Shown: positions 62,592 to 64,000 of the stretch, in pieces | Position numbering within the stretch: position 1 is the first letter of the stretch | Layout: the number at the start of each line of letters is the position of its first letter | Assembly (NCBI RefSeq): GCF_022478115.1 | Contig: NZ_JAKGSC010000001.1 | Location: 62,001 to 126,000, forward strand | DNA length: 64,000 bases | Reading direction: 5' to 3' | Source of the DNA: Tenacibaculum aquimarinum | GTDB lineage: Bacteria > Bacteroidota > Bacteroidia > Flavobacteriales > Flavobacteriaceae | The notes under the pieces: generated by a model | The model's input: only the letters and a program-made list of their open reading frames with translations | Databases searched by the model: none | What the model was told of the DNA's origin: nothing | Translations under genes and position numbers: made by a program

Positions 62592-64000
62592 TGAACCTCA
62601 ACCTAAAAATAATTTACCGCTTTCTTGGTATAACCGCAATAATGAATGGTATTTTTATGCTGTTTGCTGTTCCGTTTAGCATTTATCATGAAGAAGTTGC
62701 CAAATGGGGAATTTTAAATGCAGGTATAATTACCATTTCTATTGGTTTACTACTTTACTTCTTTAACAAACCCAAGAGTACAAATATTCAAAAAAAAGAA
62801 GGGTATTTAATTGTTACACTCGGATGGTTAACTCTTTCTTTTACAGGAATGTTACCCTATTTATTATCTGGCGCAATACCAAACCTAACCAATGCTTTTT
62901 TTGAAACTATTTCTGGGTATTCTACTACCGGATCTTCTATTTTAACAGATATTGAATCCATGCCAAAAGGTATACTTTTTTGGAGAAGTGCAACACATTG
63001 GATTGGAGGAATGGGGATTATAGTACTAACAATTGCCATCTTGCCAATGCTAGGAATTGGAGGAATGCAACTATTTATGGCAGAAGCTCCTGGTCCGTCA
63101 GCAGATAAACTACACCCAAGAATTACAGATACTGCCAAAAGACTATATTTAATATATGTAATCTTAACTTTTGCGCAATTTTTATTATTAAAAATAGCAG
63201 GAATGTCTTGGTTTGATTCTATAAACCATGCAATGGCAACAGTAAGTACTGGAGGTTTTTCTACAAAAAATGCTAGTGTTGCTTATTGGAACGGAATTCC
63301 TGCAGTACAGTACATAATTATCTTTTTTATGTTTATTGCAGGAACAAATTTTGTATTAACTTATTTTGCACTAAAAGGAAAAGTGCAGAAAATGTTTCAA
63401 AGTGAAGAGTTTAAATATTATCTCTTTGGCATATTAGGAGTTTCTCTCTTAATTGCTATCATCATTTACTTTTTCCAGGATCCAAATTTACAGACAACAA
63501 TTGCACATCCTAAAGTTTATGGAAATGCAGAAAGTGCTATAAGGCATGCTTTGTTTCAAGTTATATCAGTTGTTACAACCACAGGTTTTGTAACAGCAGA
63601 CTTTACTATGTGGAGCTTTTTTGCAACCGGAATTTTCTTCGCTTTATTTTTTACAGGAGGTTCTGCAGGATCTACTTCTGGAGGTATTAAAATTGTAAGA
63701 CATATTGTAATGCTAAAAAATAGCTTCCTAGAATTTAAAAAAGCATTGCATCCAAATGCAATTATTCCGGTGAGATATGACGGAAAAACTGTTAGTCAAA
63801 ATATTGTATTTAATATTTTATCTTTCTTTATACTTTACATGCTTATATTTATTGTTAGTACAGTAATACTAACTATTTTAGGGTTAGATATTATGTCTGC
63901 TTTTGGTGCTGCTGCTTCTTCTTTAGGTAATATTGGTCCTGCAATAGGTTCTGTAAGTCCTGTGGATAATTTTGCACATCTATCTATTGGTGCTAAATGG
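62591..64000 (+). CDS. trkH: Trk potassium transporter TrkH (3' end beyond window)
   Basis: At least 470 residues from the ATG at 62591 (MNLNLKIIYRFLGITAIMNG) with no stop before the window edge; the family is ~480-500 aa, so only the last part is missing. TrkH is the membrane channel-like subunit of the Trk K+ system. Four pore motifs are seen: first P-loop ISGYSTTGSSILTDIESMPK (~108-127), second ATVSTGGFSTKNASV (~215-230), third SVVTTTGFVTADFTMWSFFA (~325-344), and the fourth near SSLGNIGPAIGSVS at the edge. The filter glycines are in place. It overlaps trkA by one base. Confidence 0.93.
   Translation, partial: MNLNLKIIYRFLGITAIMNGIFMLFAVPFSIYHEEVAKWGILNAGIITISIGLLLYFFNKPKSTNIQKKEGYLIVTLGWLTLSFTGMLPYLLSGAIPNLTNAFFETISGYSTTGSSILTDIESMPKGILFWRSATHWIGGMGIIVLTIAILPMLGIGGMQLFMAEAPGPSADKLHPRITDTAKRLYLIYVILTFAQFLLLKIAGMSWFDSINHAMATVSTGGFSTKNASVAYWNGIPAVQYIIIFFMFIAGTNFVLTYFALKGKVQKMFQSEEFKYYLFGILGVSLLIAIIIYFFQDPNLQTTIAHPKVYGNAESAIRHALFQVISVVTTTGFVTADFTMWSFFATGIFFALFFTGGSAGSTSGGIKIVRHIVMLKNSFLEFKKALHPNAIIPVRYDGKTVSQNIVFNILSFFILYMLIFIVSTVILTILGLDIMSAFGAAASSLGNIGPAIGSVSPVDNFAHLSIGAKW

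Overview
The window is chromosomal DNA of a low-GC member of Bacteroidota, most likely a marine Flavobacteriaceae close to Polaribacter or Tenacibaculum. The evidence is two SusC/SusD pairs, a TonB receptor with a carboxypeptidase-like N-terminal domain, weak or absent Shine-Dalgarno sequences, promoters of the Bacteroidota type (TTG, 19-22 nt, TAnnTTTG), zinc-ligand-free ribosomal proteins L36 and S14, and a gene order rplQ-carA-eno-gltA that I recall from flavobacteria. The genus cannot be fixed from the sequence alone.

Layout. 1-5.7 kb (minus strand): a DUF389 membrane protein, a TonB-dependent receptor, tRNA-Lys(UUU) and an MlaF/MlaE-type lipid ABC transporter. 5.8-13.7 kb (plus): a PafA-like alkaline phosphatase lipoprotein, then a tight marR / membrane-fusion protein / RND pump / TolC efflux operon. 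13.7-20.4 kb (minus): a PrsW-like membrane protease, two guanidino-group hydrolases (CtlX and a DDAH-like protein), citrate synthase, enolase and carA. 20.5-38 kb (minus): the complete str-S10-spc-alpha ribosomal supercluster (rpsL to rplQ) with secY, infA, rpmJ, rpoA and fusA. 38.2-51.1 kb (plus): an Omp85-like protein, SusC/SusD pair 1, an orphan secreted protein, then SusC/SusD pair 2 with a surface lipoprotein. 51.2-64 kb: rlmB, a rhomboid protease, rarA, an orphan secreted protein, a YjjG-type nucleotidase, an envelope-polysaccharide group (glycosyltransferase, flippase, FemAB-like acyltransferase, polysaccharide deacetylase), radC, and trkA-trkH, the last cut by the window end.

How it works together. 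The centre is growth machinery (ribosome, RNA polymerase alpha, Sec translocon, EF-G, glycolysis/TCA enzymes, pyrimidine/arginine precursor synthesis). The flanks are envelope functions: nutrient import (SusCD, TonB receptor), drug or metabolite export (RND), lipid transport (MlaEF), surface glycans and potassium uptake.

No CRISPR array, transposon, prophage or defence island was seen. The most interesting signals are small non-coding ones. (1) At several head-to-tail gene borders a stem-loop terminator sits only 3-8 nt upstream of the next gene's TAnnTTTG box, so terminator and promoter share DNA. (2) Three genes (marR, the DDAH-like gene, rlmB) have the ATG 4-5 nt after that box, which predicts leaderless mRNAs. 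(3) Gaps inside the ribosomal cluster carry unexplained stem-loops, including a terminator-like hairpin in the rplC leader. (4) There are three diverged copies of a flavobacterial intergenic RNA-like element. No stretch over 300 bases is without a gene.
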